From: a bacterium Ga0077546
GTDB lineage: Bacteria > Cyanobacteriota > Vampirovibrionia > Obscuribacterales > Obscuribacteraceae
Length of the DNA stretch: 25,503 nucleotides
Direction: 5' to 3'
Assembly (NCBI GenBank): GCA_001464165.1
Contig: LNEX01000468.1
Location: forward strand, 1-25,503
In this document: positions 15,143-23,161 of the stretch, piece after piece
Position numbering within the stretch: position 1 is the first letter of the stretch
How the letters are laid out: the number at the start of each line of letters is the position of its first letter
Position numbers and translations under genes: made by a program
The notes under the pieces: generated by a model
The model's input: the letters and a program-made list of their open reading frames with translations, nothing else
Database searches by the model: none
Told to the model about the DNA's origin: nothing

Positions 15143-15192
15143 CTCCTCGGTTTGCAGATTCGTTCTAGATTTTCTAGATAACCTTCGAGGAG
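15143..15192 (-). promoter_or_regulatory. Leader hairpin masking the ribosome binding site of the Thr/Val-rich secreted protein
   Basis: On the minus-strand transcript, CTCCTC and GGTT (15192-15180, with a 3-nt bulge between) can pair with AACC and GAGGAG (15152-15143), burying the Shine-Dalgarno. The loop holds two TCTAGA hexamers (15164-15169, 15173-15178) that can form an inner 6-bp hairpin. This looks like a thermosensor or regulator-controlled leader, but no known riboswitch class is recognised. Confidence 0.55.
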
Positions 15193-15330
15193 ACGGTTGC
15201 TTCGAGCGCTAGTTCCAAGTTTCTATGAGACGAAGGGCATTCGTAACGGAGTGACTACTTTTACCGATTTTATTTTAGTGCTAGCGTTGAAGAGCTTATT
15301 CGTTAGCGCACTAATTTTATATTTTAGTTG

Positions 15331-16569
15331 CTACCACATTGGCCCTTCGTGCGGCCCTGGCGGCGGAGTTCGCTTAAACATCCCGATCCATTCGTCAACC
15401 CAATAGGTGTCGTAGAACAAAAGCCAGCTAGTCTCTGGCATTTCCGCTTTCTTGGCCTGTTCTCTCAAAATGTGAGCGGCTTCAGTCAAGTCGCTAATGA
15501 TCAAGTCAATGTATGCTGCTTCGCTACCGACCCCCCCACCAAGCACGCAGCCGGCTTTAGCTTTTCTCAGCTCGCGGTCAAGCTTGTCTTCAAGTTCAAA
15601 ACGTGCTTCTACATCGTGGGCTAATTCTTGTTCTTGTGTCATTTTTAAGTGAAAGAGCATTCGTCTTTCTTTGGCGAAAATGGTGGCAGGGTACGGAGTG
15701 GTAATCACCGGCCGAAGACCTTCTTCCCAACTGCTGCCCTTTAGTGAATAGAAACCATCAAGCTCTCTCTCCCAACAGCGCTCAATTGGTAATTCATCCA
15801 CTAGCTCGACAACTCTTGAGGCTAAAATATTGCGCAGCGAATTGAGTGGATAAAAAGGCTGCGGCTCTAATTTTTCTTCTGCTAGATATTCACTTTCGTC
15901 CAGGTCCGCTGGTGTTTCTGTATCTACTTTTGATAGCTCAACACTAGCCGCTTTTGACTTTGCTTTCGTTTTTTTTACAGTCAGCGGTTGGGTCATTACG
16001 AAGTTGATCCAGACATCAACTGGTTCTTCACCAAGTACTGTGGTCAACACCGTAAGGGCATCGGCAATATCGGCGTCTTTATTCTCTTTCTTGAATTGTT
16101 TGTCGCGTAGGGTAATATCAAAACACTTCAACGGCGATTCATTAATTTGCCCTTGCACCTCGGCCCAGCTGTGTTTTAACATACTGTGCTCGAAATCATT
16201 GAAGTCACCAATTAATGGTTCTTTGAATTGAGTAAAACGCCATTTTGCAATCTCTGGGGCTCTTTCAATTACTGACTTAGTTAGGGGTCGCAGGCCGTAT
16301 TCAGATTCTGGTGTAACTGTGAAGACTAGTCTTTTGTCTCCGACTTCGAGGATGTCGCGGCTAACCTCCCACATCAAATCTTCATGAATGGGCTTGAGGT
16401 AGGCCTCGCACCAGGCAACAGTTTCTTCTGTTTTGTCTTCAAAGAAATTATTTCGCAGAGTCTCGCTGTCAGCGACAAACTGCTTCCAGAAGCGTTCAAT
16501 TTGCTCGCTTACTCTGGCTTGTTCTTTAATTTCTTGGCTGCTGCCAAACTGGGCGGTATGCCATCTCAC
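15331..16569 (-). CDS. Cytoplasmic protein of unknown function, 412 residues
   Basis: An acidic, soluble protein with no signal peptide. I do not recognise the family. The N-terminal helical part (SEQIERFWKQFVADSETLRN, WCEAYLKPIHEDLMWEVSRD) is followed by a mixed beta region (KRLVFTVTPESEYGLRPL), a charged linker (about 200-235, KAKSKAASVELSKVDTETPA) and a C-terminal part rich in Trp and Tyr ending LLFYDTYWVDEWIGMFKRTP. Short W/Y-rich stretches and SLRNILASRVVELVDELP might be protein-interaction surfaces. The start is GTG at 16569 with GGAG eight bases upstream. A run of seven G on the coding strand (15531-15537) could make the C-terminal part slippage-prone. It is divergent from the coiled-coil gene. 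Confidence 0.72.
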   Translation of the reverse strand: MRWHTAQFGSSQEIKEQARVSEQIERFWKQFVADSETLRNNFFEDKTEETVAWCEAYLKPIHEDLMWEVSRDILEVGDKRLVFTVTPESEYGLRPLTKSVIERAPEIAKWRFTQFKEPLIGDFNDFEHSMLKHSWAEVQGQINESPLKCFDITLRDKQFKKENKDADIADALTVLTTVLGEEPVDVWINFVMTQPLTVKKTKAKSKAASVELSKVDTETPADLDESEYLAEEKLEPQPFYPLNSLRNILASRVVELVDELPIERCWERELDGFYSLKGSSWEEGLRPVITTPYPATIFAKERRMLFHLKMTQEQELAHDVEARFELEDKLDRELRKAKAGCVLGGGVGSEAAYIDLIISDLTEAAHILREQAKKAEMPETSWLLFYDTYWVDEWIGMFKRTPPPGPHEGPMW

Positions 16570-16728
16570 AATTTTGTCTCCAGATTAGAGCATAGTCTAC
16601 CTTCTTTGCGTCTGCTAACACTAGATTGGTAAGCCAGCTCTTGGTTCTCAAAATTAACCTTTTATTGCAGTCAAGTTCGCTATTCTGTGCCTAATTTAGC
16701 CTTTGTAAGTGAGCGATGGTGGCGCGAT

Positions 16729-17703
16729 ATGAGGATCAATTTCAGGCTCGTTCTAAGCATAATCGACCGTCTAACTGTAATTAGCGCGTTAGTTTCGGTT
16801 TTTTTGTTAGCTTCTCCTGTCTGCTTGGCCGAATCGGGGCATTCTCAGGATTCGCCGACTTCCGCCTCGCTATCTAAGTCGATGCCCGTCCCTGCAAGCG
16901 AACCGCTAGAACGATTGCCTGGGCAAAATAGCGGCTCTAGCTTGAACCCTATGCGTTGGCTCTTTAGGCCGGTGATCAAGCTGCAAGAGCAAACCGTAAG
17001 GTTAGAGCAGCAGATTATAAATTTGACCGCCCCTTTGGCGGCTGTACAGCCTCTCATTCGTGGTTTGCACGAGCAGGTTGATGCTACTGAGAAGCGCCTA
17101 ACCGCCGTTAATGTTCATTTAGACGCCGTTCACAGTCAGCTCGATTCTGTCTCATCAAAGATGACCACAATAGACAAGAGTATTGCTGAAACAAATAAGC
17201 ACATAAAGAACATCGAGACGCCTTTAACCTCAGTGCAGGCACGTATGGGAAGCGTTGAGAAGTCCATCGACGGTGCCTATGAGTCTCTTGGGGGGATCCG
17301 CGCCGACATTGGTGACATGCGAGAAGATATCGCTGAAATCAAGGGCCCAATAATGCGCATCCAGCAGCCACTTGAGGGTATTGCTGCACCGGTGAAGAAT
17401 CTTGACAAACAACTGGTTGGCCTTCATAGTCAGCTTGTTGGCGCGCACACTGAACTTCGGGGCGTGCATAGTGAGCTTGGGGCGATACGCAGCCCGCTCA
17501 GTAACATGGAGCATCCAATCTCCAATTTAGATGGAGAGCTTAGTGGATTGCACAAAGAAATCGCAGAGTTGAGACGCCTTTTGGGTTTGGTACTTACAGC
17601 GATCTTCTGTTCTGCAATTTTAATTGCAGTGGGCACTCCGGTCGCTGGCATTTTAATTTGGAAGAATAAGCAAAAGCTTTTCCCTCAACAGCGTACAGAA
17701 TAG
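16729..17703 (+). CDS. Membrane-anchored coiled-coil protein with proline-punctuated repeats
   Basis: A 324-residue protein: an N-terminal signal or anchor segment (LTVISALVSVFLLASPVCLA, about 15-34), a Ser/Pro-rich linker, a long heptad-rich coiled coil (about 84-284) and a C-terminal transmembrane helix (about 285-311, GLVLTAIFCSAILIAVG) with a basic cytoplasmic end. Within the coil a pattern of Ile/Leu-x-x-Pro-Leu/Ile-x-x-Val/Ile-Gln/Glu recurs at LTAPLAAVQPL, IETPLTSVQAR, IKGPIMRIQQP and IRSPLSNMEHP. It is probably extracytoplasmic and structural. The frame is open to a GTG at 16687, but the ATG at 16729 with GGTGG seven bases before fits the signal sequence better. It is followed after 23 bp by the glycosyltransferase gene, presumably in one operon. 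Confidence 0.8.
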   Translation: MRINFRLVLSIIDRLTVISALVSVFLLASPVCLAESGHSQDSPTSASLSKSMPVPASEPLERLPGQNSGSSLNPMRWLFRPVIKLQEQTVRLEQQIINLTAPLAAVQPLIRGLHEQVDATEKRLTAVNVHLDAVHSQLDSVSSKMTTIDKSIAETNKHIKNIETPLTSVQARMGSVEKSIDGAYESLGGIRADIGDMREDIAEIKGPIMRIQQPLEGIAAPVKNLDKQLVGLHSQLVGAHTELRGVHSELGAIRSPLSNMEHPISNLDGELSGLHKEIAELRRLLGLVLTAIFCSAILIAVGTPVAGILIWKNKQKLFPQQRTE

Positions 17704-17726
17704 AATGTTGAATGGAGATTGATTCC

Positions 17727-18899
17727 ATGGCCTACGGCAAAATTTTTCTGGTTTTCTCCGATACAGGTGCCGGGCATAGGAGCGCCGCTGAAGCCATTAA
17801 GCGAGCAATTATCGAGCTTTCTTCAAAACAAGGAGATACTCCACCAGAAATAGTAATGCAAGACATCATTGAAGAGAGTCATTTAGCAAACCGACTGTTT
17901 AAGCATATGTACAATCGGTTGCTGAGAGATCGTCAAGACTGGATGAAATACTATATTGCCCTGATTGAATGGGTAAAACCGAACGAATCTGAGATTGCTT
18001 ATAGGCTGAGCAAGGCTTATGCAAGAAAATTGATTGAAGAAGTGAACCCGGCTGTGATTGTTTCAGTGCATCCAATGGTGAACCACTTTCTGGCTAGAAC
18101 GCTTAAGGATATGGGGCAAGCGAGAAAGATCAAACTGATCACCGTTCTGACAGACCCGAATTCGCGCTTGTGGACTGGCTGGGCCTGCGTTGATGCTGAT
18201 TTGACGATTGCTCCAAATGATCTAGCGCGGGACCGTTTAATCTCGTTTGGTCTGGAACCCTCAACTATTAAAGTGATTGGTATGCCCGTTCAGCCAGAGT
18301 TTCTCAAGCCTCCCTCTGAGTCACGCTATGACTTGCTTAAGCGACTGGGGCTCAGACCAGATGAGGTAACAATCGCAATAACTGCCGGCTCTGCTGGTGG
18401 TGGCAACATGCTCAAGATTTACGAAGCTCTGCAGCAAGTGCGCAAACCTCTGCAGGTTGTATTTTCCTGTGGAAAGAATAAGAAGCTCGAAGCGCAGATG
18501 GTCCAATTGGCTGAAAAATCGCCTCTCAGAACAGTCGTTTTAGACTATGTAAATTCAGTGGCTGATAGCATGAATGCATGCGATCTTCTTGTCACAAAGG
18601 CTGGTGGATTGACAACATTTGAAGCGATCGCACGGCGACTTCCTATGGCTATTGATATGCTGACTGAGCCTATGCCTCAGGAGATTGGCACTGCTGAAAT
18701 GCTGATCGAAGCCGGTCTAGCCCAGCCAATTAGGCAACCTGGAGACATAGTGCCAATAGCTGAAGCGCTTGAAGTAGTTGAGAAACGAGGCAATTTGCCA
18801 TTACCGGCAGTGCATAATCTTGATCGTGTTGATGCCGTTTATGAGATCGCTCAGGTCATTCTCACGCTGTGTGAAAAGGTTAACTGCGAGAACCAGTAG
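17727..18899 (+). CDS. GT28 diacylglycerol glycosyltransferase-like enzyme (MGDG synthase/UgtP type)
   Basis: Predicted cytosolic-face glycosyltransferase of the MGDG-synthase/processive-glucosyltransferase family, which adds a sugar to diacylglycerol to make glycolipid. Diagnostic segments, numbered from this start, are the N-terminal DTGAGHRSAAEAI (12-24), IVSVHPMVNHFLA (near 110-124), the acceptor-side VLTDPNSRLWTGWACVD near 140-156, AGSAGGGNMLKI in the nucleotide region (about 220-231), and KAGGLTTFEA (291-300), the sugar-nucleotide loop. Length is normal for the family. The ATG at 17727 has GGAG nine bases upstream; an in-frame ATG at 17712 lacks one. It is coupled to the preceding coiled-coil membrane gene. 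It could also be a peptidoglycan or sterol type relative, but the motifs favour a lipid glycosyltransferase. Confidence 0.88.
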   Translation: MAYGKIFLVFSDTGAGHRSAAEAIKRAIIELSSKQGDTPPEIVMQDIIEESHLANRLFKHMYNRLLRDRQDWMKYYIALIEWVKPNESEIAYRLSKAYARKLIEEVNPAVIVSVHPMVNHFLARTLKDMGQARKIKLITVLTDPNSRLWTGWACVDADLTIAPNDLARDRLISFGLEPSTIKVIGMPVQPEFLKPPSESRYDLLKRLGLRPDEVTIAITAGSAGGGNMLKIYEALQQVRKPLQVVFSCGKNKKLEAQMVQLAEKSPLRTVVLDYVNSVADSMNACDLLVTKAGGLTTFEAIARRLPMAIDMLTEPMPQEIGTAEMLIEAGLAQPIRQPGDIVPIAEALEVVEKRGNLPLPAVHNLDRVDAVYEIAQVILTLCEKVNCENQ

Positions 18900-19073
18900 G
18901 ACAGATCAAAGCAACTTGAATTGAGCTGCTTCTCGTCGCCTTGTTGGCAACCCGGCGGACCCTGCTCACGAAATCGTATTTGGCCTTAGAGAAAGGTGCC
19001 GATTACAAAGTCAAGAATTCGGTTTCCTCTCGCCTTTTGCTCTATGATGTTAGAGCTGATAGTCGGAACAAAG

Positions 19074-19087
19074 GATCTAGCTAGATC
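19074..19087. promoter_or_regulatory. Perfect 14-bp palindrome upstream of the transporter fusion
   Basis: GATCTAGCTAGATC is a perfect palindrome 72 bp before the transporter ATG, inside a 260-bp non-coding gap (18900-19159). A TATGAT (19043-19048) could be a -10 element, but no matching -35 is clear. Nothing else is recognised in the gap. Confidence 0.45.
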
Positions 19088-19159
19088 TCTGAATCCAGCA
19101 ACGTAGACGAGAGTTCATGTACGTATTTTATAGAAACACATCGGACAGTGGATTGAGAA

Positions 19160-22039
19160 ATGGGTGACACTTCTGCCGAATGGGTACCAACGGTCGAACC
19201 ACGCCAGTTAGAGCGCCTTGCGGCTAGTCTCCGGGCTGGCAGTGCCATCTCTGCTGAGTTTCTCTTACTGACTTCGTTGTCAGCTACTATTGCTACGCTT
19301 GGACTCTTTCTTAACAATCAGGCCATAGTCTTGGCTGCGCTTTTGGTTGTTCCACTTATTAGACCGATGGCTGGTCTTTCATTGTCCGTTTTGAGTGCTG
19401 ACTTGGCTCTGCTCACTAAGGCGGCGATTACTCTCTGTGCTGGTGTCGTCTTGTCTGCCGGAATTGCCTGCCTCATGGCCCTAGTCCTACAGGCATTCGA
19501 TTTGACCCCGGAAATTCTTCGGCGCACGCAGCCCAACTTACTTGATCTCGGTGTTGCTTTCCTTACCGGAGTTGTGGCTGCTTACTGTGTCACTAAGAAT
19601 GATGTATTGACCCACCTTGCTGGTATTGCTCTGGCGATTACCATTTTTCCGGCGCTGCTAGTTATCGGTATAGGCATTGCCTTGGGCAGACCTGATATAT
19701 GGACAGGTGCTGCACTTCTCTTTTTTGGTAATTTTGTTAGTGCCATTGTATCTGGTGCCTTGCTCTTGCTTGTCTTGGGTTACGTACCGATATCAAAGGT
19801 CGGCAAAGGATTGCTCGTCTCACTCGTTCTACTGGCTACGCTTATGATTCCGTTGGGTCTCAGTCTTCGTGAATTACTAATTGAGAGCAATCTCAATCGA
19901 ACGATTAAGACTGTTTTGAACGACAAGACATACACATTCAAAGGTCTGAAGCTTCAGAGTGTCAGTGTAAAGCGCTTCACTGATCCGATGAGTGTAACTG
20001 CAACCGTCATGAGTTCAGACAATATCATCGAACCAGAAACAGTGAAGCACATCCAAGATTTTCTTGTTAAGGAACTTGGTATTCCGCTTACCCTTCGCAT
20101 GCGCATCATTCCGGTTACTGAAGTTAGTGCTACCGAAGCTCGTATGCCAGGTCTTTCCCTAGCGGCTGTCGCGCCTTCAACCACAACCGAACCAATATCA
20201 GTGGTGCCGCCTCAAGTGCAAATAGCAGATACTTCTTCCTCTGATAAGACAAAGCAGTCTCTAGTGTTTTGTGTCATCTTTTTGATGCTGGTTTCATTCA
20301 TTGTTGGTAAGCCGCGTTATGACATAGTAGCTCTGCTTGCCCTGCTCACACTTGCGGTCTTTGGAGTAATCCCTCAAAAGGAAGTATTTTCGGGTTTTAA
20401 ACATCCTGCCGTGATCACCGTGGCAGCCGTCTTAGTTGTTAGCAGAGCCCTGCAAAACTCCGGACTGGTTGACGTTTTAGGAAGCAGTATGGCGAACATT
20501 AAGGACAACGCTGCTCTTCAAGTCGCCATATTGTGCGGTGCTGTCGCCGCTTGCTCGGCTTTTATGAACGATACTGGTGCTGTTGCAATTATGATGCCTG
20601 TTGCCATCAGAATGGCTCAAAAGTCGGGTAAACCGCCTTCCTATCTGCTCATGCCAATTGCCTTCGCATCTCTGATGGGCGGGTTGCTCACCATGATTGG
20701 TACCCCTTCTAATTTGATTGTCTCTCAGTATCGGCAGGAGCATTTCGGCTCCGCATTCGGTATGTTTGCTTTTACTCCTGTCGGAGCTGGTGTAGCCGCT
20801 CTTGGATTGCTGTTTTTGATTCTGCTTGGCTGGAGATTGATACCGAAGAGGACGTCGCAATCACAGGAAAATTTGTTTGATATACAGAACTATATTGCCG
20901 AACTGCGAATTCCTCCCGGAAACCCTGTAGTCGGGCAGCTGGTAAAAGATTTTGAAGATACAACTACAGCTGGTGTCATGATACTTCGCATCGTCCGCGG
21001 AGATACGCAGATCGAGCCACGTTCTTCCCTTGAAGTTCTTGCCGAAGGCGATATCTTGATGCTTCAGACCGACTCAGACTCATTGAAAGAGCTGGTCAAT
21101 GAGCAAGGCTTCGAGATTGTCGGCAGTAAGGAAATTCCCAAAGGCCTGCAGTCCCAAGACAACAGCCCGGAGGCCTCGTCAATCTCCGAGGTGGTTGTGA
21201 TGCCTAATTCCCAATTGATTGGATCATCGGCGCGAGGGATCAACCTGCGCTGGTCATTCGGACTTAACTTGCTCGCCTTGGCTCGCCATGGTAAGACAAT
21301 TAAGCAAAGGTTGAGCACCGCTCGCTTTCATGCAGGCGACATTCTATTGCTGCAAGGTCATAGAGACTCTCTCCAATCGGCTCTCAATTCCCTCGGATGT
21401 TTGCCTTTGGCGGAGAGACAATTGCGGCTCGGACGCCCGCGCCAAATCATCTTGGCCGTGTCAATTTTTGCATTAGCTGTCGTCGCAACTGTAGTGGATG
21501 TTCTTCCAGTTCAGATCGCCTTTCTACTAGCAGCAACTTGCATGATCTTATTCCGATTGATTTCATTGAATGAGGCATATGAGAGTATTGAATGGTCAGT
21601 GATTGTGTTGCTTGCATGCATCATACCTCTCGGCTACGCACTTGAAGCTACCGGTGGCGCCGATATCATTGCTTCCGGGCTGCTAGCAGCAGCAAGGAAC
21701 CTTCCGCCAGTGTATCTACTCTGCATGTTGCTCGTCACATCCATTCTAGTTGCTAACTTCGTCAATACTAAAGCCGCTGCAGTTCTACTGGCGCCTGTGG
21801 CCGTGAAGGTGGCTACAGGTCTTGACTGCTCTGCCGATCCTTTCCTTATGAGCGTCGCTGTAGGTGGCTCATGTGTCTTTCTCAGCCCCTTTGGACACCA
21901 GGTCAATACCCTCGTCATGGGTCCTGGTGGCTACCGCTTTTCAGATTACCTGAGAGTAGGCGTCATTTTGACTGTTTTGGCTGTCCTTGCAGCTGTCCCT
22001 CTCATCTTGTACTTTTGGCCGCTCACGCCAGTAAAGTAG
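19160..22039 (+). CDS. DUF389 - SLC13/DASS permease fusion with two RCK_C (TrkA-C) domains
   Basis: A 959-residue inner-membrane protein. Residues about 35-245 match a DUF389 (TIGR00341-like) membrane unit: LAALLVVPLIRPMAGLSLSV (58-77), RRTQPNLLDLGVAF (121-134), LAGIALAITIFPALLVIGIG (153-172). Residues about 366-565 are the first half of an SLC13/DASS-type anion permease, with VIPQKEVFSGFKHPAVITVA, FMNDTGAVAIMMPV and the GTPSN substrate/sodium motif (514-518). Residues about 580-760 hold two soluble RCK_C/TrkA-C-like domains (EPRSSLEVLAEGDILML and RLSTARFHAGDILLLQG). Residues about 765-955 are the second permease half, with NFVNTKAAAVLLAPVAV (866-882). Known DASS permeases with TrkA-C insertions move sulfate or dicarboxylates, so an anion symporter is likely. 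The ATG at 19160 is weakly supported by a GAG upstream. Substrate unknown; the DUF389 fusion is the unusual feature. Confidence 0.88.
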   Translation: MGDTSAEWVPTVEPRQLERLAASLRAGSAISAEFLLLTSLSATIATLGLFLNNQAIVLAALLVVPLIRPMAGLSLSVLSADLALLTKAAITLCAGVVLSAGIACLMALVLQAFDLTPEILRRTQPNLLDLGVAFLTGVVAAYCVTKNDVLTHLAGIALAITIFPALLVIGIGIALGRPDIWTGAALLFFGNFVSAIVSGALLLLVLGYVPISKVGKGLLVSLVLLATLMIPLGLSLRELLIESNLNRTIKTVLNDKTYTFKGLKLQSVSVKRFTDPMSVTATVMSSDNIIEPETVKHIQDFLVKELGIPLTLRMRIIPVTEVSATEARMPGLSLAAVAPSTTTEPISVVPPQVQIADTSSSDKTKQSLVFCVIFLMLVSFIVGKPRYDIVALLALLTLAVFGVIPQKEVFSGFKHPAVITVAAVLVVSRALQNSGLVDVLGSSMANIKDNAALQVAILCGAVAACSAFMNDTGAVAIMMPVAIRMAQKSGKPPSYLLMPIAFASLMGGLLTMIGTPSNLIVSQYRQEHFGSAFGMFAFTPVGAGVAALGLLFLILLGWRLIPKRTSQSQENLFDIQNYIAELRIPPGNPVVGQLVKDFEDTTTAGVMILRIVRGDTQIEPRSSLEVLAEGDILMLQTDSDSLKELVNEQGFEIVGSKEIPKGLQSQDNSPEASSISEVVVMPNSQLIGSSARGINLRWSFGLNLLALARHGKTIKQRLSTARFHAGDILLLQGHRDSLQSALNSLGCLPLAERQLRLGRPRQIILAVSIFALAVVATVVDVLPVQIAFLLAATCMILFRLISLNEAYESIEWSVIVLLACIIPLGYALEATGGADIIASGLLAAARNLPPVYLLCMLLVTSILVANFVNTKAAAVLLAPVAVKVATGLDCSADPFLMSVAVGGSCVFLSPFGHQVNTLVMGPGGYRFSDYLRVGVILTVLAVLAAVPLILYFWPLTPVK

Positions 22040-22075
22040 AAGATTTAGACTACTCTCGTGCAGTAGAGATTGGAT

Positions 22076-22258
22076 TTAATCTAGCGTCAAATCAAGCACA
22101 GAGGCGTTCGATGCAATGCGCTTGATAGCATCAATGCCGATTTCAGCTGCTTGTTTGGTTGTGTATCCTTGCGATGCAGCTATAATTTCGCCGTTATCGG
22201 CTTTCAAGTGAAAGTAGAATTTGTCATCGCTGCCAACAAATATCTCGAATTTACTCAT
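22076..22258 (-). CDS. YegP-like DUF1508 protein
   Basis: A 60-residue single DUF1508 (UPF0339) domain: KFEIFVGSDDKFYFHLKADN, the NGEIIAASQGYTTKQAAEIG core and IDAIKRIASNA match the consensus. It is a small soluble beta-alpha protein; the function is unknown in E. coli YegP as well. AAGGAG six bases before the ATG strongly supports expression. It is convergent with the transporter gene, which ends 36 bp away. Confidence 0.9.
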   Translation of the reverse strand: MSKFEIFVGSDDKFYFHLKADNGEIIAASQGYTTKQAAEIGIDAIKRIASNASVLDLTLD

Positions 22259-22333
22259 TGTGTTCTCCTTATTGTTCTTTTGGTGGTTGTTGCTTTTTGT
22301 AGAATCTACGCAGCATTATTCTTATGAATAGGC

Positions 22334-22698
22334 TTATCTGCGGTCGATACTTCTTTCAATTTGGCTCCACGAGTCTTTGGCGTCATCCACTTGGTCTAGT
22401 GTGACTTTGTTCACCACAGCTTTTAGCAGCTGATCTGCAAGCTGGTAGTCTGATCCGTATTTAATCGGAATGGTAATCTCATCCCATAGGTACGGGAAGT
22501 CGCCCGAATAATTAAACATAGGTTCCTTGAAAATAAAGCTGTTGGCGACTCTGACAATTCGCCCTGTGTAGAGGTCACCCTTGACCCATTCTCCCAGCTC
22601 CTTTTCCTCCGTGCCCATGATGCATAGCGTTGCTGCCTCCGCCAATACCTTTGATTGCTGCGCAGGTTTGTCAAATGTTCGAGAGAAAGGTGCCTCAT
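22334..22698 (-). pseudogene. Truncated remnant of an MscS-type mechanosensitive channel
   Basis: The frame ending at 22334 encodes KELGEWVKGDLYTGRIVRVA and NSFIFKEPMFNYSGDFPYLW, the conserved beta-domain of one MscS subgroup (which usually reads GNWV-D-STGRIIHVPN...NYS-GF-YIWNEI). The transmembrane helices and the pore-lining segment that should precede it are absent, as is the C-terminal alpha/beta part. A strong ribosome binding site (AAGGAG, five bases before ATG 22698) exists, but that ATG is in a different frame from the MscS sequence, so it is not usable for it. The best explanation is a decayed gene truncated at both ends; the frame is open upstream without MscS similarity, so an indel or rearrangement sits near 22645. 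Confidence 0.75.
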
Positions 22699-22983
22699 GA
22701 AAACTCCTTCGCGGGTTTTGGACGCGAAAATTTTGATTTGAGATAAATTTTTAGGCTTGATTCAACCAGCCTTTCTATCGCGCTCGGGTGGAGCAAAACG
22801 GTGCCGCTCGTGGCTAGCGACTTTTTTACGCAGACGGGCGACATTCCGATTAGTTCCTAGTTCGAAGACTGAGCCTGATTGACTATTCGCCCTGAAATTG
22901 CTTAGTTTGGTGGCACTGCAATTGAGGGCCTTTTTACAAGAGTGAGAGGAGTGAAGCGATCGTAAGGCGGGTCGCTGCTCCTC

Positions 22984-23012
22984 TTGACAGGCCGATTTAC
23001 TCCTGATACTGT
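22984..23012 (+). promoter_or_regulatory. Probable promoter of the leader-RNA ligase unit
   Basis: A perfect TTGACA -35 (22984-22989), a 17-bp spacer and an extended -10 (TGA directly before TACTGT, 23007-23012). The expected start is near 23019. The surrounding 22699-22983 stretch holds no recognisable gene; the minus-strand frame there has protein-unlike composition. Confidence 0.65.
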
Positions 23013-23072
23013 AAATTGAGCTGACGACGAGCGGCGGCAAGTTATTGCAAACCAATACATTGAGAGTGTCCT

Positions 23073-23105
23073 ATGTTTTCAGAACGAGAGAATTTTGAAG
23101 AGTAA
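23073..23105 (+). other. Possible leader peptide ORF (MFSERENFEE)
   Basis: A 10-codon ORF that starts at ATG 23073, with GAGAG six bases upstream, and stops at TAA 23103-23105. It lies between the TTGACA promoter and the RNA ligase. It is too short to be certain from sequence, but its Shine-Dalgarno and its position overlapping the hairpin at 23096-23131 suggest a leader peptide. Confidence 0.35.
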
Positions 23106-23131
23106 GTAGCCTGCATTAGCGCGGCTCTTCA
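23096..23131 (+). promoter_or_regulatory. Hairpin overlapping the leader stop codon
   Basis: TGAAGAG (23096-23102) can pair with CTCTTCA (23125-23131) across a 22-nt loop, covering the stop codon of the short ORF. The sequence that follows is pyrimidine-rich but lacks a clean U tract, so it is a candidate attenuator rather than a certain terminator. Confidence 0.4.
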
Positions 23132-23161
23132 GTTTCAATTGTGTTTCTCTCTTCTCCCTCT

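Noticed and set aside
22762..23055. 97-residue minus-strand ORF upstream of the RNA ligase
   Set aside because: Ser/Arg/Cys-rich composition with no recognisable structure, and it runs through a strong promoter on the other strand.
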